From: CAVSEK01 sp963726975
GTDB taxonomy: Bacteria; Actinomycetota; Actinomycetes; Mycobacteriales; SCTD01
Reading direction: 5' to 3'
DNA length: 64,000 nucleotides
NCBI GenBank assembly: GCA_963726975.1
Contig: CAVSEK010000013.1
Span: forward strand, 868,001 to 932,000
The notes beneath the pieces are model-generated. The model was not told where the DNA came from. It worked only from the letters and a program-made list of their open reading frames with translations, and searched no databases. Position 1 is the first letter of the stretch, and every line of letters starts with the position of its first letter. Shown here one piece after another: positions 9,952-20,988 of the stretch. Both the position numbers and the translations under genes were made by a program.

Positions 9952-10033
9952 GCACCCACAGTCACCTACGACCGGTGTCGCGGCGCACTTCAGTGCGGGC
10001 AACGTCGCCTTCCGGGGCTCAGCGGTCGGCTCA

Positions 10034-10985
10034 TCAGAGCTGGCGGGCGAGGTCGGCGGCGCCGACCATGCCCGGCGTCGTTGCCGAGCGCGGCGAGCCG
10101 GATCTGGGCGAGCGGGCGGTGGCCGGTGCCGGTGAGCCGCTCGGCGAAGGCCCGGCGGGCCGGCGCCATCAGCAGGTCGCCGGCGTCGGAGACACCCGCC
10201 GCCGATGACGAAGAGCGCCCGGGTCGACCACCGCGGCGAGGTTGGCCAGGCCCTGGCCGAGCCAGCTGCCGACCTCCTCGAAGCAGGCCAGCGCCGCCGG
10301 GTCGCCCTCCTCGGGCGGCGCGGGTGACCTCGGGCGCCTCGATGCCCTCGGGCTCGCCGCCGCCGAGCTCGAGCAGCCGCGCGCCCCACTGCGGCTGCAC
10401 GTCGGCGATCTCGCGGGCCTCGTGCAGCAGCGCGCGGCCGCTGCAGTACTGCTCCCAGCAGCCGCGCTGCCCGCAGCCGCAGCGGCGGCCGCCCTCGACG
10501 ACCTGCATGTGGCCGAACTCCGCCCCGATCCCGAACCGGCCGCGGTACAGCTCGCCGTCGAGCACGATGCCGCCGCCGATGCCGGTGCCGACGGTGACGA
10601 GGACCAGGTGCTGCTCGCCGGCTCGGCCGCGCCGAAGCGGTACTCCGCCCAGGCGGCGGCGTTCGCGTCGTTCTCGACGACGACCGGCAGGCCCGACCCG
10701 CGCGCTCACCTCGTCGCGCAGCGGCTCGTCCCGCCAGGACAGGTTGGGGGCGAACAGCACGCGGGAGCGGTCGGCGTCGATGAAGCCGGCCGCACCGATC
10801 CCGACGGCGTCGACGTCGTGCTCGACCCGCAGGTCGGCGACGACCGCCGCGATGGCGTCCTCGACGTGCGCGGGCGAGCTGCCGGGCGTCGGCCGGCGGG
10901 TGCGGGCGACGATCGTGCCGTCCTCGTCGACCACCCCGCCGTTGACCTTGGTGCCGCCGACGTCCACGCCGATCGTCAGTGCCAC
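10034..10985 (-). CDS. ROK family glucokinase (frameshifted)
   Basis: Starts GTG 10985. It shows the ATP-binding motif TIGVDVGGTKVNGGVVD at the N-terminus, VTVGTGIGGGIVLDGELYRG in the middle, and the ROK zinc/sugar signature GAEFGHMQVVEGGRRCGCGQRGCWEQYCSG (CxCGxxGCxE). It ends in a mixed-frame region around AAGVSDAGDLLMAPARRAF, close to GMVGAADLARQL. The length near 315 residues is normal for this family, which phosphorylates glucose. Breaks near 10697, 10622, 10320, 10200 and 10075 look like single-base errors. The start overlaps the upstream DUF5304 gene by a few bases. Confidence 0.75.
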
Positions 10986-11316
10986 GGCGCTCCTCCGCTC
11001 GCTGGCGGCACTGCCGTCGTCGTCGAGCGGGATCCGCTGCACGAGGCCCGCGGGACGGTCCGGGCTCGGGCGCCGGCACCGCCGCCCGCAGCGCGGCGAC
11101 GAGCGAGGACGCGGCGTCCAGCAGGTGCTCCACCGCCTCGGGGCGCACGGCCCGCAGCGCCGCGATGCCCTGGCACACCGGGCAGACGGTGCACTCGGGA
11201 GCACCGGTCGCGAGGTGCTCCGCGTCCAGGTGGGCGGCACGGGTGCGCGCCCACTGCTCGGCCGCGGCCAGCAGCCGGGCCGCCTCCTCCGCGGCCGACC
11301 CGACGTCGCGGGTCAC
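10978..11316 (-). CDS. DUF5304-like protein (frameshifted)
   Basis: Begins GTG 11316, overlapping the TGA of the ArsA-like gene as GTGA. The sequence EEAARLLAAAEQWART, DAEHLATGAPECTVCPVCQGIAALR and EAVEHLLDAASSLVAALR resembles the short actinobacterial DUF5304 family, including its CxxCPxC cysteine cluster. A frame change near 11066 leads to GLVQRIPLDDDG. A second one would put the stop at 10978, where it overlaps the glucokinase start by 8 bases. The function is unknown; the position between an ArsA-like ATPase and a glucokinase is common in actinomycetes. Confidence 0.6.
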
Positions 11317-12511
11317 CGGGCGCCCAGCAGCGTCTCGGGCCACAGGTCGGGGTCGGGCACGAAGCGCACCCGCAACCGGTCGCCCTGCAGCGCGGCGCCG
11401 GCCACGGCGCAGCGGCGCAGGAGGCTCGGGCAGCACGAGCACCCGGCGGTGACCGCCGACGGTGAGCACGAGCTCGTCGCCGCTGCGGGCGAGGCCCAGC
11501 TGGTCGCGGCGCGCGAGCGGGAGGGCGAGGGAGAGCACGAAGGCGTCGCCGTCGGCCTGCACGTCGAGCAGCTCCGGGAGCTCGCCGGGCTCCGCGGCGG
11601 GGTCGTCGTCGCCGTACACCGCCTGGCCGAGCGCGGTCAGCGCCGCGAGCCCGACCGGCTCGGCGGGCAGGTAGCCCGACAGCAGGACCGGGAGACGCCC
11701 CGGCGTCGGTGCGCACCGCCTCCAGCTGCTGCTGCTGCGCCCGGGCCCAGTCGCGCAGGAACGGCTCGGACGAGTCGGGGAAGACGCGGTTGGCGATGAG
11801 CGCGTCGACGCGGTAGCCGTACAGCGCCAGCGACGTCAGGGTCCGGCGCGCCTCCGCGACGACGACGGCCTCGGGGGTGAGCACGACCCGCACCGAGGTC
11901 TCGGCGCCGGGTGAGCAGCGCACGCACCTCGCGCAGCTCGCCGTGCAGCCGCTCGACCGCGGCCAGCACGCCGTCCCCCGGCAGCGGCGCGGGCCCGCGC
12001 CGAGCACCGGGCGGACCGCGCGCAGCACCCGGCGGTGGGTCGGGAAGACCTTCTCGACGTACCACTGCAGCACCTCGGGCAGCGCGAGCAGGCGCAGCGT
12101 CTCCCCCGTCGGCGCGCAGTCCACGACGACGAGGTCCCAGCGGCCGGACGCCGCCTGCGCCCGCAGCTCGAGCAGCGCGAGGACCTCCTCGGCCCCCGGC
12201 AGCACGGCCAGCTCCTCGGCCTGCAGCGGGTCCACCCCGGCCCTCGCCAGCGTCCCGCGCAGGTAGGACTGCACGTCGCGCCAGCTGCGCTCGAACGCCG
12301 CCTGGGTGTCGACCTGCATCGCGCACAGCCCCGTGTCGACCTCGGTCGGCTCGGCGCCCAGCGGCACCCCGAGGGCGTCCGCGAGGGAGTGCGCCGGGTC
12401 GGTCGACAGCACGAGCGTCTTGCGGCCGCGGGCCGCGGCGAGCGCAGCCGTGGCCGCGGCCGTCGTGGTCTTGCCGACGCCGCCCTTGCCGGTGAAGAGC
12501 AGGACGCGCAC
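11313..12511 (-). CDS. ArsA/GET3-like anion-transporting ATPase family protein (frameshifted)
   Basis: ATG-type start at 12511 with the deviant Walker A motif FTGKGGVGKTTTAAATAAL, the switch I STDPAHSLADALG, the switch II VVVDCAPTGETLRLLALPE, and later LIANRVFPDSSEPFLRDWA and GDAFVLSLALPLAR. Together these give a single ArsA-like unit of about 390 residues. Frame changes near 12000, 11913, 11703 and 11425 break the second half, while the first 500 bases are intact. Actinobacteria often carry such genes outside arsenic operons. No arsenic resistance genes are nearby, so a role in arsenite export is unlikely. Cotranscribed with the SRPBCC gene upstream. Confidence 0.75.
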
Positions 12512-12581
12512 GGCTCCCCCTCGGCTCCTGTCGGGCTGGTGTCGGTCGTACGGGTCGTGACGGCTGGTCGGGCGCGCGACG

Positions 12582-13019
12582 CTACCCGAGCGACTCCACG
12601 CGCTTCTTGAGCTCGGCGAGGGCGCCGTCGACGATCCGCTTCTCGATCTTGCGGCGCATCGGGCCGATCATGGGGATCCGCGAGTCGATCTTCAGGTCGT
12701 AGTGCACCTCGGTGCCGCCGCCCGCGGGCTCGAGGCGGTAGGACCCCACCTGCGCCTTCTGCAGGGTGCTGGGGGCGACGAGGTGCCAGGCGACGCCGTC
12801 GGGCTGCCAGGCGTAGGCCAGCACGTACTCGTCGGACAGGCCGCTGCTGCTGATGGAGAAGCGGGCCTCGCGGGGCCGGCCGTCGGGCTCGGTGTCGAGC
12901 ACCTCCACCTGCTTGATCTCGCCGTTCCACTCCGGGTAGGCGTGCAGGTCGGCGATGACGTCCAGCACCTGCTGCGGGGACGCCGACACCGTCAGGTGGG
13001 AGCTGGTCGAGTCGGCCAC
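12582..13019 (-). CDS. SRPBCC family polyketide cyclase/lipid-binding-like protein
   Basis: 145 residues from GTG 13019, chosen because GGAGG lies 5-6 bases upstream; an in-frame TTG at 13031 would overlap that site. The START-like pattern is present: SPQQVLDVIADLHAYPEWNGEIKQVEV, then YVLAYAWQPDGVAWHLV, then a C-terminal helix ending AELKKRVESLG. Members bind hydrophobic ligands in a helix-grip cavity; the ligand here is unknown. It lies just upstream of the ArsA-like gene and downstream of the zinc-ribbon gene on the same strand. The frame is intact. Confidence 0.85.
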   Translation of the reverse strand: MADSTSSHLTVSASPQQVLDVIADLHAYPEWNGEIKQVEVLDTEPDGRPREARFSISSSGLSDEYVLAYAWQPDGVAWHLVAPSTLQKAQVGSYRLEPAGGGTEVHYDLKIDSRIPMIGPMRRKIEKRIVDGALAELKKRVESLG

Positions 13020-13081
13020 GCGGTCCTCCAAACGAGCGGAGGACGCAGGCTAGCGCCCGCACCCCGCGCGGCCGAGCGGGA

Positions 13082-13480
13082 TCACGACAACGCGGTGACC
13101 ACCGCGACCAGGAGCAGCGCGACGAGGACGACCGCGGCCGCCAGGCCGAGGCGCTGGCCGCGGTCCAGCCGGGCGACGTCGCCGACGCCCGGGAGCACGA
13201 GCAGCGGTGCGGACGCGGCCCGCAGGTCGGCGAGGAACGCCGCTCCGCAGCCGGGGCAGCTCGACCGGGCCCAGTCGGCGACGGTCCCGCAGCGCGCGCA
13301 GGGCCAGCCCTGGGCCGCGCGGGCGGGTGCGGGGGCAGGTGCGGGTGCAGGTGCAGGTGCGGGTGCAGGTGCAGGTGCGGGCGGTCGGGACAGGTCGAGG
13401 TAGCACTGGGTGCACCAGGGCGCGGCGGGCCGCACTCCCGCGCCGCAGCGCGGGCAGGCGGCGCCCGGGAGGAGGGCCAC
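13082..13480 (-). CDS. Zinc-ribbon membrane protein with alanine-proline linker
   Basis: 132 residues from GTG 13480. Two zinc-ribbon halves, ACPRCGAG...WCTQCYLDL and WPCARCGT...SCPGCGAAF, flank a pure Ala-Pro repeat of about 18 residues encoded by a hexanucleotide repeat. The C-terminus is one hydrophobic helix (GLAAAVVLVALLLVAVVTAL). The architecture suggests a tail-anchored protein with a cytoplasmic four- to eight-Cys metal module. No specific function is known. Divergent from the acyl-CoA ligase gene. Confidence 0.7.
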   Translation of the reverse strand: MALLPGAACPRCGAGVRPAAPWCTQCYLDLSRPPAPAPAPAPAPAPAPAPAPARAAQGWPCARCGTVADWARSSCPGCGAAFLADLRAASAPLLVLPGVGDVARLDRGQRLGLAAAVVLVALLLVAVVTALS

Positions 13481-13571
13481 GTCGTCTCGTCGGCAGGACG
13501 GCCCTGCGGCTGTAGCGTGACCGCACCGTGACCCGCCGACCGCGGCGGCCCGACCCGGCAGGAGCGCCCCG

Positions 13572-15368
<1,797 letters not shown>

Positions 15369-15400
15369 GACCCTTCTGAGGCCCGTCTGAGGCCCGCCGG

Positions 15401-16510
15401 TCAGCCCGCCAGCAGCCCCCGCAGCCGGGCCGCGAGCACGTCCCAGCGCCACTGCTGCTCCACCCAGGCGCGCCCGGCAGCGCCGAGGCGCCGGGCGCGC
15501 TCCGGGTCCTCGAGCAACGCCGCGACCGCGCCGGTGACCTCGGCGAGCCGGGTGCCGTCGACGACCGTGCCCGTGCGACCGTCGAGCACGGCGTCGGGCG
15601 AGCCGCCCGACCGGCCGGCGACGACGGGCAGACCGGTCGCGGAGGCCTCCAGGAAGACGATCCCGAGCCCCTCGACCTCGAGACCGCCGCGCCGGGTGCG
15701 GCACGGCATCGCGAAGACGTCGCCCGCGTCGTAGTGCGCCGGAAGCTCCTCCCAGGGCACCGAGCCCGTGAGCACGACGTGCTCGGCCACGCCCGTCTCG
15801 GCGGCCAGCCGGCGCAGGCGCGGCGCGTCGGGACCGCCGCCGACGAGCAGCAGCGCCGTGCCCGGCACGCGGCGGCGCAGCGCGGGCAGGGCGCGCACGA
15901 GCACGTCCTGGCCCTTGCGCGGCACGAGCCGGCTCACGCACACGACCACCGGGCGCCCCCCCAGCCCGTGGCGGCGCCGCACCTGCTCACCTCCGGCGCC
16001 GGGCCGGAAGGCGGTCGTGTCCACGCCGCTCGGGAGCTGCGCCAGCGTCGCCGCCGGACCGAGCGCCGGCTCCAGCCGGGCCCGGGTGTAGTCGCCGAGG
16101 TAGGTCACGACGTCGACGTCGCGCCCGATCCGGCGCAGCACCTGCCGCGCGCCGGGCAGCACCGCCCACCCGACCTCGTGCCCGTGCGTCGACGCGACGG
16201 CGCGCGGCAGCCCGAGCGGCCGGGCGAGCAGCCCGAGCGGGGCGGCCGCCCCGAACCACACCCGGTCGCACCCCTCGGCGGCCGCCACCGCCCGCGCCCG
16301 TCGCAGCACGTCGGGCACCGGCAGCACGAGCGTGCCCGGGTGCCGCACGACGGGGAAGGGCTGCGCCGCGTCGTACGCCGGAGCGCCCCGCCAGGACGGC
16401 GCGTAGACGACGACCTCGCCGTCGGGCTGGCGGCGGGCGAGCTCGGCGACGTACGCCTGGATCCCGCCGGGGCGCGGCGGGAAGTCGTTCGTGACGACCA
16501 GGGTCCTCAC
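15401..16510 (-). CDS. GT4-family glycosyltransferase (PimB-like)
   Basis: 369 residues from GTG 16510. The N-terminal Rossmann half begins VRTLVVTNDFPPRPGGIQAYV, and the C-terminal half carries SRLVPRKGQDVLV, LLLVGGGPD and the nucleotide-sugar motif EVEGLGIVFLEASATGLPVVAG. This is the GT-B fold of mannosyltransferases acting on phosphatidylinositol mannosides and similar lipids; the acceptor is not shown here. The gene is in the same frame as the upstream M48 peptidase with no stop between them, so it may be expressed as a fusion, or the stop has been lost to a single-base error. Confidence 0.85.
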   Translation of the reverse strand: MRTLVVTNDFPPRPGGIQAYVAELARRQPDGEVVVYAPSWRGAPAYDAAQPFPVVRHPGTLVLPVPDVLRRARAVAAAEGCDRVWFGAAAPLGLLARPLGLPRAVASTHGHEVGWAVLPGARQVLRRIGRDVDVVTYLGDYTRARLEPALGPAATLAQLPSGVDTTAFRPGAGGEQVRRRHGLGGRPVVVCVSRLVPRKGQDVLVRALPALRRRVPGTALLLVGGGPDAPRLRRLAAETGVAEHVVLTGSVPWEELPAHYDAGDVFAMPCRTRRGGLEVEGLGIVFLEASATGLPVVAGRSGGSPDAVLDGRTGTVVDGTRLAEVTGAVAALLEDPERARRLGAAGRAWVEQQWRWDVLAARLRGLLAG

Positions 16511-17746
16511 CGGCGGCCCTGCCGCCACGGCCCTCGCCAGCGCGATGCGCTCCGGCCCGGTCGGGTGCGTGGACAGGGCGCGCGGCAGCCAGCCCGGGTC
16601 GAGGTCGCTGAGGTTGGTGACCGAGAGCCGGCGCTCGGACGCGATGAAGGTGTCGACGTCACCGGTCAGCTCCAGCGCGTGCAGGTCGGCACGGGCCTCG
16701 ACCCGCCGCGACCCGAGATCGACCACCGGGGTCGTCAGCAGCGACACGACCGCCACCAGCCCGAGGACGAGCGGCACGACGCGCGGGTCGCCGGCGCCGG
16801 TCGCCCCCACCCGGCCGAGGAGCGTGCGCGAGCTGAGCACCAGGCCGAGCAGGCAGACGCCGGTGGCCGCCGCGAGCGCCCCCAGGGCAGAACCGACCAG
16901 CACGTCGTCGGCCGACACGTGTCCCAGCTCGTGCGCGACGACGAGCCGCACCTCGGCCGGCGGTGCCTGCTCGACGAGCGTGTCGTAGAGCACGATGCGG
17001 CGGCTGGAGCCGTAGCCGCTGACGTACGCGTTCAACGCGGTCGTCCGGCGCGAGGCGTCGGCGACGAGCACGTCCGAGACCGGGACGCCGTCCTCCCGGG
17101 CCAGGGCGAGCAGGTCGTCGCGCAGCTGTCCCCCGGGCAGCGGGCGGAAGGAGTTGAAGACCGGCTCGACGACCAGGGGGTAGACGAACGAGCCCGCCAT
17201 CACCAGGGCGGCCACGACGGCGGCGCTCCACGCCCACCACGTGCGGGGGGCCCAGCGGGCCAGACCGACCACGACGACCAGCGCGAGCGCGGTCGCGACC
17301 GAGGTGACCGCCCAGCCGCGGAGCACGTCCAGCAGCCACCCCGCCCAGCTGCGGGTCGACAGCCCGTAGACGCGGAGCACGTGCTCGCTGCGGACGTCGA
17401 GCGGCAGCGTCGCGAGCCTGCCCAGGCCCCCGAGCAGCGGAGCGGCGACAGCGACCTGCAGCACCCACCGCCGCCCGGCGACCCGCCCGACCGCCTCGAC
17501 CAGCCGGCTGCCCCACCGCGTGGCGCCGAGCGCGGCGGCGACGAGCACCCCGAGCAGCAGCGAGCCGTACGCCGAGGGGCGCAGCGCGGCGTGGAACGCC
17601 TCCTCGCGGGCGACCTGCGCGGGCGTGAAGTCGCGCGCCACGGCGACGGTGCCGGGCAGCACGTCCGCCGGGACGAGGGCGAGGGCCAGCGCGACGAGGG
17701 CGGCGAGCAGGACGAGGCCCACGAGGGCCGGGGCGGTGCGCCTCAC
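16511..17746 (-). CDS. M48 family (Ste24/HtpX-like) membrane metalloprotease
   Basis: About 412 residues from GTG 17746, overlapping the upstream stop as GTGA. The protein has several membrane spans, the zinc motif VVAHELGHVSADD near residue 265, and a later Glu ligand in RRVEARADLHALELTG. The N-terminal CAAX-protease layout (spans, then YVSGYGSSRRIVLYDTLVE) fits the M48A subfamily. It likely cleaves membrane substrates at the cytoplasmic face. The expected end after HPTGPERIALARAVAAG is not marked by a stop; the frame runs into the glycosyltransferase. Confidence 0.82.
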
Positions 17747-19050
17747 GAGAGCTGCTGCTCCAGGTCCGCGCGCCAGGCGGCCGTGAAGGCGGTGAGGTCG
17801 GTGCCCAGGCGCTCGCGCAGGGCCTCGTCGACCGCGCCCGGCGTGTCCGCCCGGCGACCCAGGTCCCGGTAGAACGCGACGACGGCCGGCGTGCCGTACG
17901 TCCGCACCAGCAGCCGCACGGCCGACCAGGCCTGCTGGTAGGCCGCGCTCAGACCCGCGTCGTCGGTCGAGAAGGCGGCGTCCGCCGGCAGCGCCGCGGG
18001 CAGCCGACCGGCCCGCACCTGCGCGGCGAGCTCGGTCGCCGCGACCCGGACCGGCACCTGCGTGTCGCGGAACCCGACCTCGTCGGCCAGCCCCTCGGAC
18101 AGCCACGACGGCGTCGCCGGTCCGGTCCACGCGCGGCTCGCGACGTGCGTGACCTCGTGCGCCAGGACCACGCGGCGGCCCACGTCGCTGAGCACCGCGA
18201 GGTTGGGCGGGTTGACGAGGACCCGGTCACCGCCGAGCGCGGTGCCGCCACGGACCGGGACCGCGACGGCGAGCGCGGCGAGCGGGGCGAGGCTCCCCGA
18301 GGTCGTCACGAGCCGGGCCAGCTCGGCGGCGTCGGCGGGGACGACGACGGCGACCCGCTGCGACCAGTCGGTGCCCCAGACCGCGCTGACCCGCGGCACC
18401 GCGGCGTCGACCTCGTCGGCCGTCCGGCGCATCTGCTCGAGCGAGGCGGGGTGGCCCAGCACGAGCGAGCGCGCTCCCCGCACCACGGCCACCGGACCGC
18501 CGTCCCAGAGCTCGCGCGCGGTCGCCGAGCCGCGGGCCGCGAAGTCGTCGTCGGCCGCGAGGTACCACCGGTCCTGACGGCGCACGAACGTGAGGGCCTG
18601 GCGGGACTCCGCCGGGTCGGCGTCGATGCCCTCCAGCGCCACCCCGAGGACGACCCGCGGCGCCCACCACGTGCCGTAGCGCGCGTCCAGCACCGGGTCA
18701 CCGGCCTCCTCCGCGGCCGGCTCGACCGCGTACGTCCACGCCGTGAGCGGGACGCCGGCGAGGTCGTCGAACAGGCCCGCCTGGCGCTCCAGGAAGCCGG
18801 TCGAGGCCGGGTCGACGTCCGCGAGGAAGGCCGCGCGGTCGCGGGTGAGGACGGCCGCGGCCCGCCGCTCGAGCAGCGCGCGCACGGCGGCCACCCGCTC
18901 GGTCGTGGCGACCGGGGGGCGACCGCGGGCCACGGACGCCGGTGCGGCGCCGTCCGGCGCACGGTGGGCGACCGTCGTCCCCGCGACCACGAGCTCCAGC
19001 CCCAGCACCGCGGCGAGCAGGCGCAGCCGCCGGGGCACCGCGACGGTCAC
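17743..19050 (-). CDS. Secreted or membrane-anchored gluzincin (peptidase MA-like)
   Basis: 435 residues from GTG 19050. An N-terminal hydrophobic segment (LRLLAAVLGLELVVAG) is followed by an NTF2-like region (about 50-180) and a C-terminal peptidase MA-type domain with VVLAHEVTHVAS (HEXXH) and downstream SWLSEGLADEVGF carrying the third zinc ligand. This domain pairing is common in actinobacteria; the substrate is unknown. A TACGAT box lies 6 bases before the start, so the mRNA may be leaderless. It is the first gene of the protease-glycosyltransferase operon. Confidence 0.8.
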   Translation of the reverse strand: MTVAVPRRLRLLAAVLGLELVVAGTTVAHRAPDGAAPASVARGRPPVATTERVAAVRALLERRAAAVLTRDRAAFLADVDPASTGFLERQAGLFDDLAGVPLTAWTYAVEPAAEEAGDPVLDARYGTWWAPRVVLGVALEGIDADPAESRQALTFVRRQDRWYLAADDDFAARGSATARELWDGGPVAVVRGARSLVLGHPASLEQMRRTADEVDAAVPRVSAVWGTDWSQRVAVVVPADAAELARLVTTSGSLAPLAALAVAVPVRGGTALGGDRVLVNPPNLAVLSDVGRRVVLAHEVTHVASRAWTGPATPSWLSEGLADEVGFRDTQVPVRVAATELAAQVRAGRLPAALPADAAFSTDDAGLSAAYQQAWSAVRLLVRTYGTPAVVAFYRDLGRRADTPGAVDEALRERLGTDLTAFTAAWRADLEQQLS

Positions 19051-19056
19051 GCCCCG

Positions 19057-19062
19057 ATCGTA
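19057..19062 (-). promoter_or_regulatory. Probable -10 element (TACGAT) for a leaderless transcript
   Basis: On the minus strand TACGAT is followed by six bases and then the GTG start of the gluzincin gene. The spacing puts the transcription start at or next to the G of the start codon. No Shine-Dalgarno sequence is present. Confidence 0.5.
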
Positions 19063-19078
19063 CGGGCGGGCGGACCGG

Positions 19079-20893
19079 TCAGTCCGGCGGCGCGTCGTCC
19101 GGGGGGGCGGGCTCCGCGCGGGGCGCCGTCGACAGCAGCACGTCGGCCCACGAGGGCACGGCCGCGCGGCTCCTCGGCGCACGGGGGGCCCGCGGGTGGC
19201 CGGCCTCCGGGTGCGGCGGGACCACGCGCAGCAGCGGCGTGCCCGCAGGAGTGCCCGGGGTCGCAGGTCCCGGAGCAGGCAGGGGCTCGCCGCTGCCCGC
19301 GGGCCGCTGCTCCGGACCGCCTCCGGTGGCGGCGGGCGCCGCTGCGCCCGGCTCGGCGGGGTCGGGCTCGCGCGATGCCGGGGGCTGCTGGGCGGACGCC
19401 TTCTTCGCGGACGCCTTCGTCGCGGACGCCTTCTCGGGCAACGTCTGCTTCGCGACGGGCGGCGTCGCCGGGATCCGCTTCGCCGGCTCCTGCTCCGCGG
19501 CGGCCCGCTTCGCCGCCGTCTGCTTCGCCGGGGTCCGCTTCGCCGCCGTCTGCTTCGCCGCCGTCTGCTTCGCCGGGGACCGCCTCGCCGCCGTCTGCTT
19601 GGCTGCCGTCTGCTTCGCCGCGGCACCCTCAGCGGGAGCCTTCCTCGCCGCTGGCTCCTGCCCGGGGGGCGGCTCGTGCGCGCCCGCCCTCGCCGGAGGG
19701 GCCGCGTCGGCCGGGCGCACCGGCGCGGCGGCAGCCCGGGCGCGGGTCGGCGCCGGGGTGCTCGCCGACGTCGCCCGGCGGGCGCGACGGACAGCCGGCT
19801 CGGTGGCGGGCGTCGCCGCGGAGGGGAGCCCGGGTCCGGCGGAGGGGCGGCGGGGCGTGCGGACCAGCGCGCCGGGCTCCGCCGCCGTCGCTGCGGGAGC
19901 GGTCGACGCGGCGCTGCCGGGCCCCCCGGCACGGGAGCGGCGGCCGCGCGAAGCGGGCGCGACGTCCTCGGGCTGCACGGCACCCCGGGCACGCGACACC
20001 CGCACGGGGCGGGCCACCTGCGCCGCGGCTGCCGCGGGCACCCGGTCGGCGCGGCGGGGACGCCGTCGCTCGGGCTGCTCGCCGGTCGGCTCGCGCTCCG
20101 CGCCCACGCGGCGACCCTCCGGGGCAGGCGCGGGTGAGGTGCGGCGGCGGGACACGACCTCGCGACCGACCTCGGGGGCGGTCCCGTCGCGCAGGGAGCC
20201 GAGCAGGTTCGGCTCCTCCACCGGTGCGGCCGTGCGCACCCCCGCGTCCGACCGCCTGCCGCGGCCCGTCGAGGTGCGTACGGCGCCCCGCAGCTGTGCG
20301 GCGGCGAGCGCCTCGTCGGCGTGCGCGAGAGCGGCGGACGCCGGGTCCTCCGGCACGACCGTGCGCTCGGCGGGGTCCCAGCGCCACGCCGCGGCGCGGG
20401 TGCGCCCGCGGGCGACCCAGCTCAGCTCGACGACCCAGGCGCCGTCCGCCTCGCGACGGGCGGTCCACTGGACGCTGTCCTCGCGCAGGTGCGGCTGGGC
20501 ATCCAGGTGGGCCTGGACGGCCTCACCGAGCGGGAGGGCGGACGCGCCGCTGCGGGGCCGCTCGAGCACCGCCGCCTGGACCGCGTCGATGACCCGGGCC
20601 CGCTCGGAGAGCACCGGACCGCTGAAGCGCTCGACCCGCCCCAGGTCGACCCCCGCGGTGTGGGCGATCTGCTCGGGCGACTCGCCCGCCCGCAGCCGGG
20701 CCTGGATCTCCTTGGGCGTGAGCTCCTGCCCCGGCGGCCGGGTCGCGCCGGGCCTGCCGAGGTCGCCGCGCACGGCCGCCGCGAGGCGCTCGTCGACCAG
20801 CACCCGGAAGCCCCCGCGGGTGGCGTCCGGCGAGGTCGCGAGCACGACGGAACGGCCGTCCTCGCTCAGCGCGACGACGTGCAGCTCGCGCAC
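19079..20893 (-). CDS. sepH: Septation protein SepH with long lysine/alanine-rich tail
   Basis: 604 residues from GTG 20893, chosen because the conserved N-terminus VRELHVVALSEDGRSVVLAT starts there and a GGAGG site precedes it. Residues 1-165 form the SepH (DUF3071) domain with a helix-turn-helix-like part, LTPKEIQARLRAGESPEQIAHTAG. In actinomycetes SepH binds FtsZ and promotes its assembly. The rest is low-complexity: Ala/Pro/Arg-rich, then about 80 residues of AAKQT/PAK-like repeats (roughly 19390-19650) resembling histone H1 tails. The tail is longer than usual and possibly binds acidic partners or DNA. Confidence 0.82.
   Translation of the reverse strand: MRELHVVALSEDGRSVVLATSPDATRGGFRVLVDERLAAAVRGDLGRPGATRPPGQELTPKEIQARLRAGESPEQIAHTAGVDLGRVERFSGPVLSERARVIDAVQAAVLERPRSGASALPLGEAVQAHLDAQPHLREDSVQWTARREADGAWVVELSWVARGRTRAAAWRWDPAERTVVPEDPASAALAHADEALAAAQLRGAVRTSTGRGRRSDAGVRTAAPVEEPNLLGSLRDGTAPEVGREVVSRRRTSPAPAPEGRRVGAEREPTGEQPERRRPRRADRVPAAAAAQVARPVRVSRARGAVQPEDVAPASRGRRSRAGGPGSAASTAPAATAAEPGALVRTPRRPSAGPGLPSAATPATEPAVRRARRATSASTPAPTRARAAAAPVRPADAAPPARAGAHEPPPGQEPAARKAPAEGAAAKQTAAKQTAARRSPAKQTAAKQTAAKRTPAKQTAAKRAAAEQEPAKRIPATPPVAKQTLPEKASATKASAKKASAQQPPASREPDPAEPGAAAPAATGGGPEQRPAGSGEPLPAPGPATPGTPAGTPLLRVVPPHPEAGHPRAPRAPRSRAAVPSWADVLLSTAPRAEPAPPDDAPPD
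19390..19650 (-). repeat. Degenerate AAKQT/PAKK coding repeat in sepH tail
   Basis: Repeated units of about 15 bases (cttcgccgccgtctg variants on the plus strand) encode lysine-alanine-glutamine-threonine pentads on the minus strand. Copies differ by several substitutions, so this is an old in-frame expansion. Confidence 0.7.
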
Positions 20894-20988
20894 CTGGCCT
20901 CCGTCCACGCGCGGCGGGTCCGCGCGACCGCGATCCTCCCCCGCCGCCCCCGACGCCGACAAGGCAGGGCCCGGCCGGGCGTCCCGCG

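Noticed and set aside
5330..12010. Programmed ribosomal frameshifting as an explanation of the split genes
   Set aside because: Dozens of sites without a common slippery motif, in unrelated genes on both strands; programmed shifts do not occur every 100-300 bases.
15369..15400. Direct repeat (TCTGAGGCCCG twice) between convergent fadD and glycosyltransferase genes as a terminator
   Set aside because: The two copies are direct, not inverted, and cannot form a stem.
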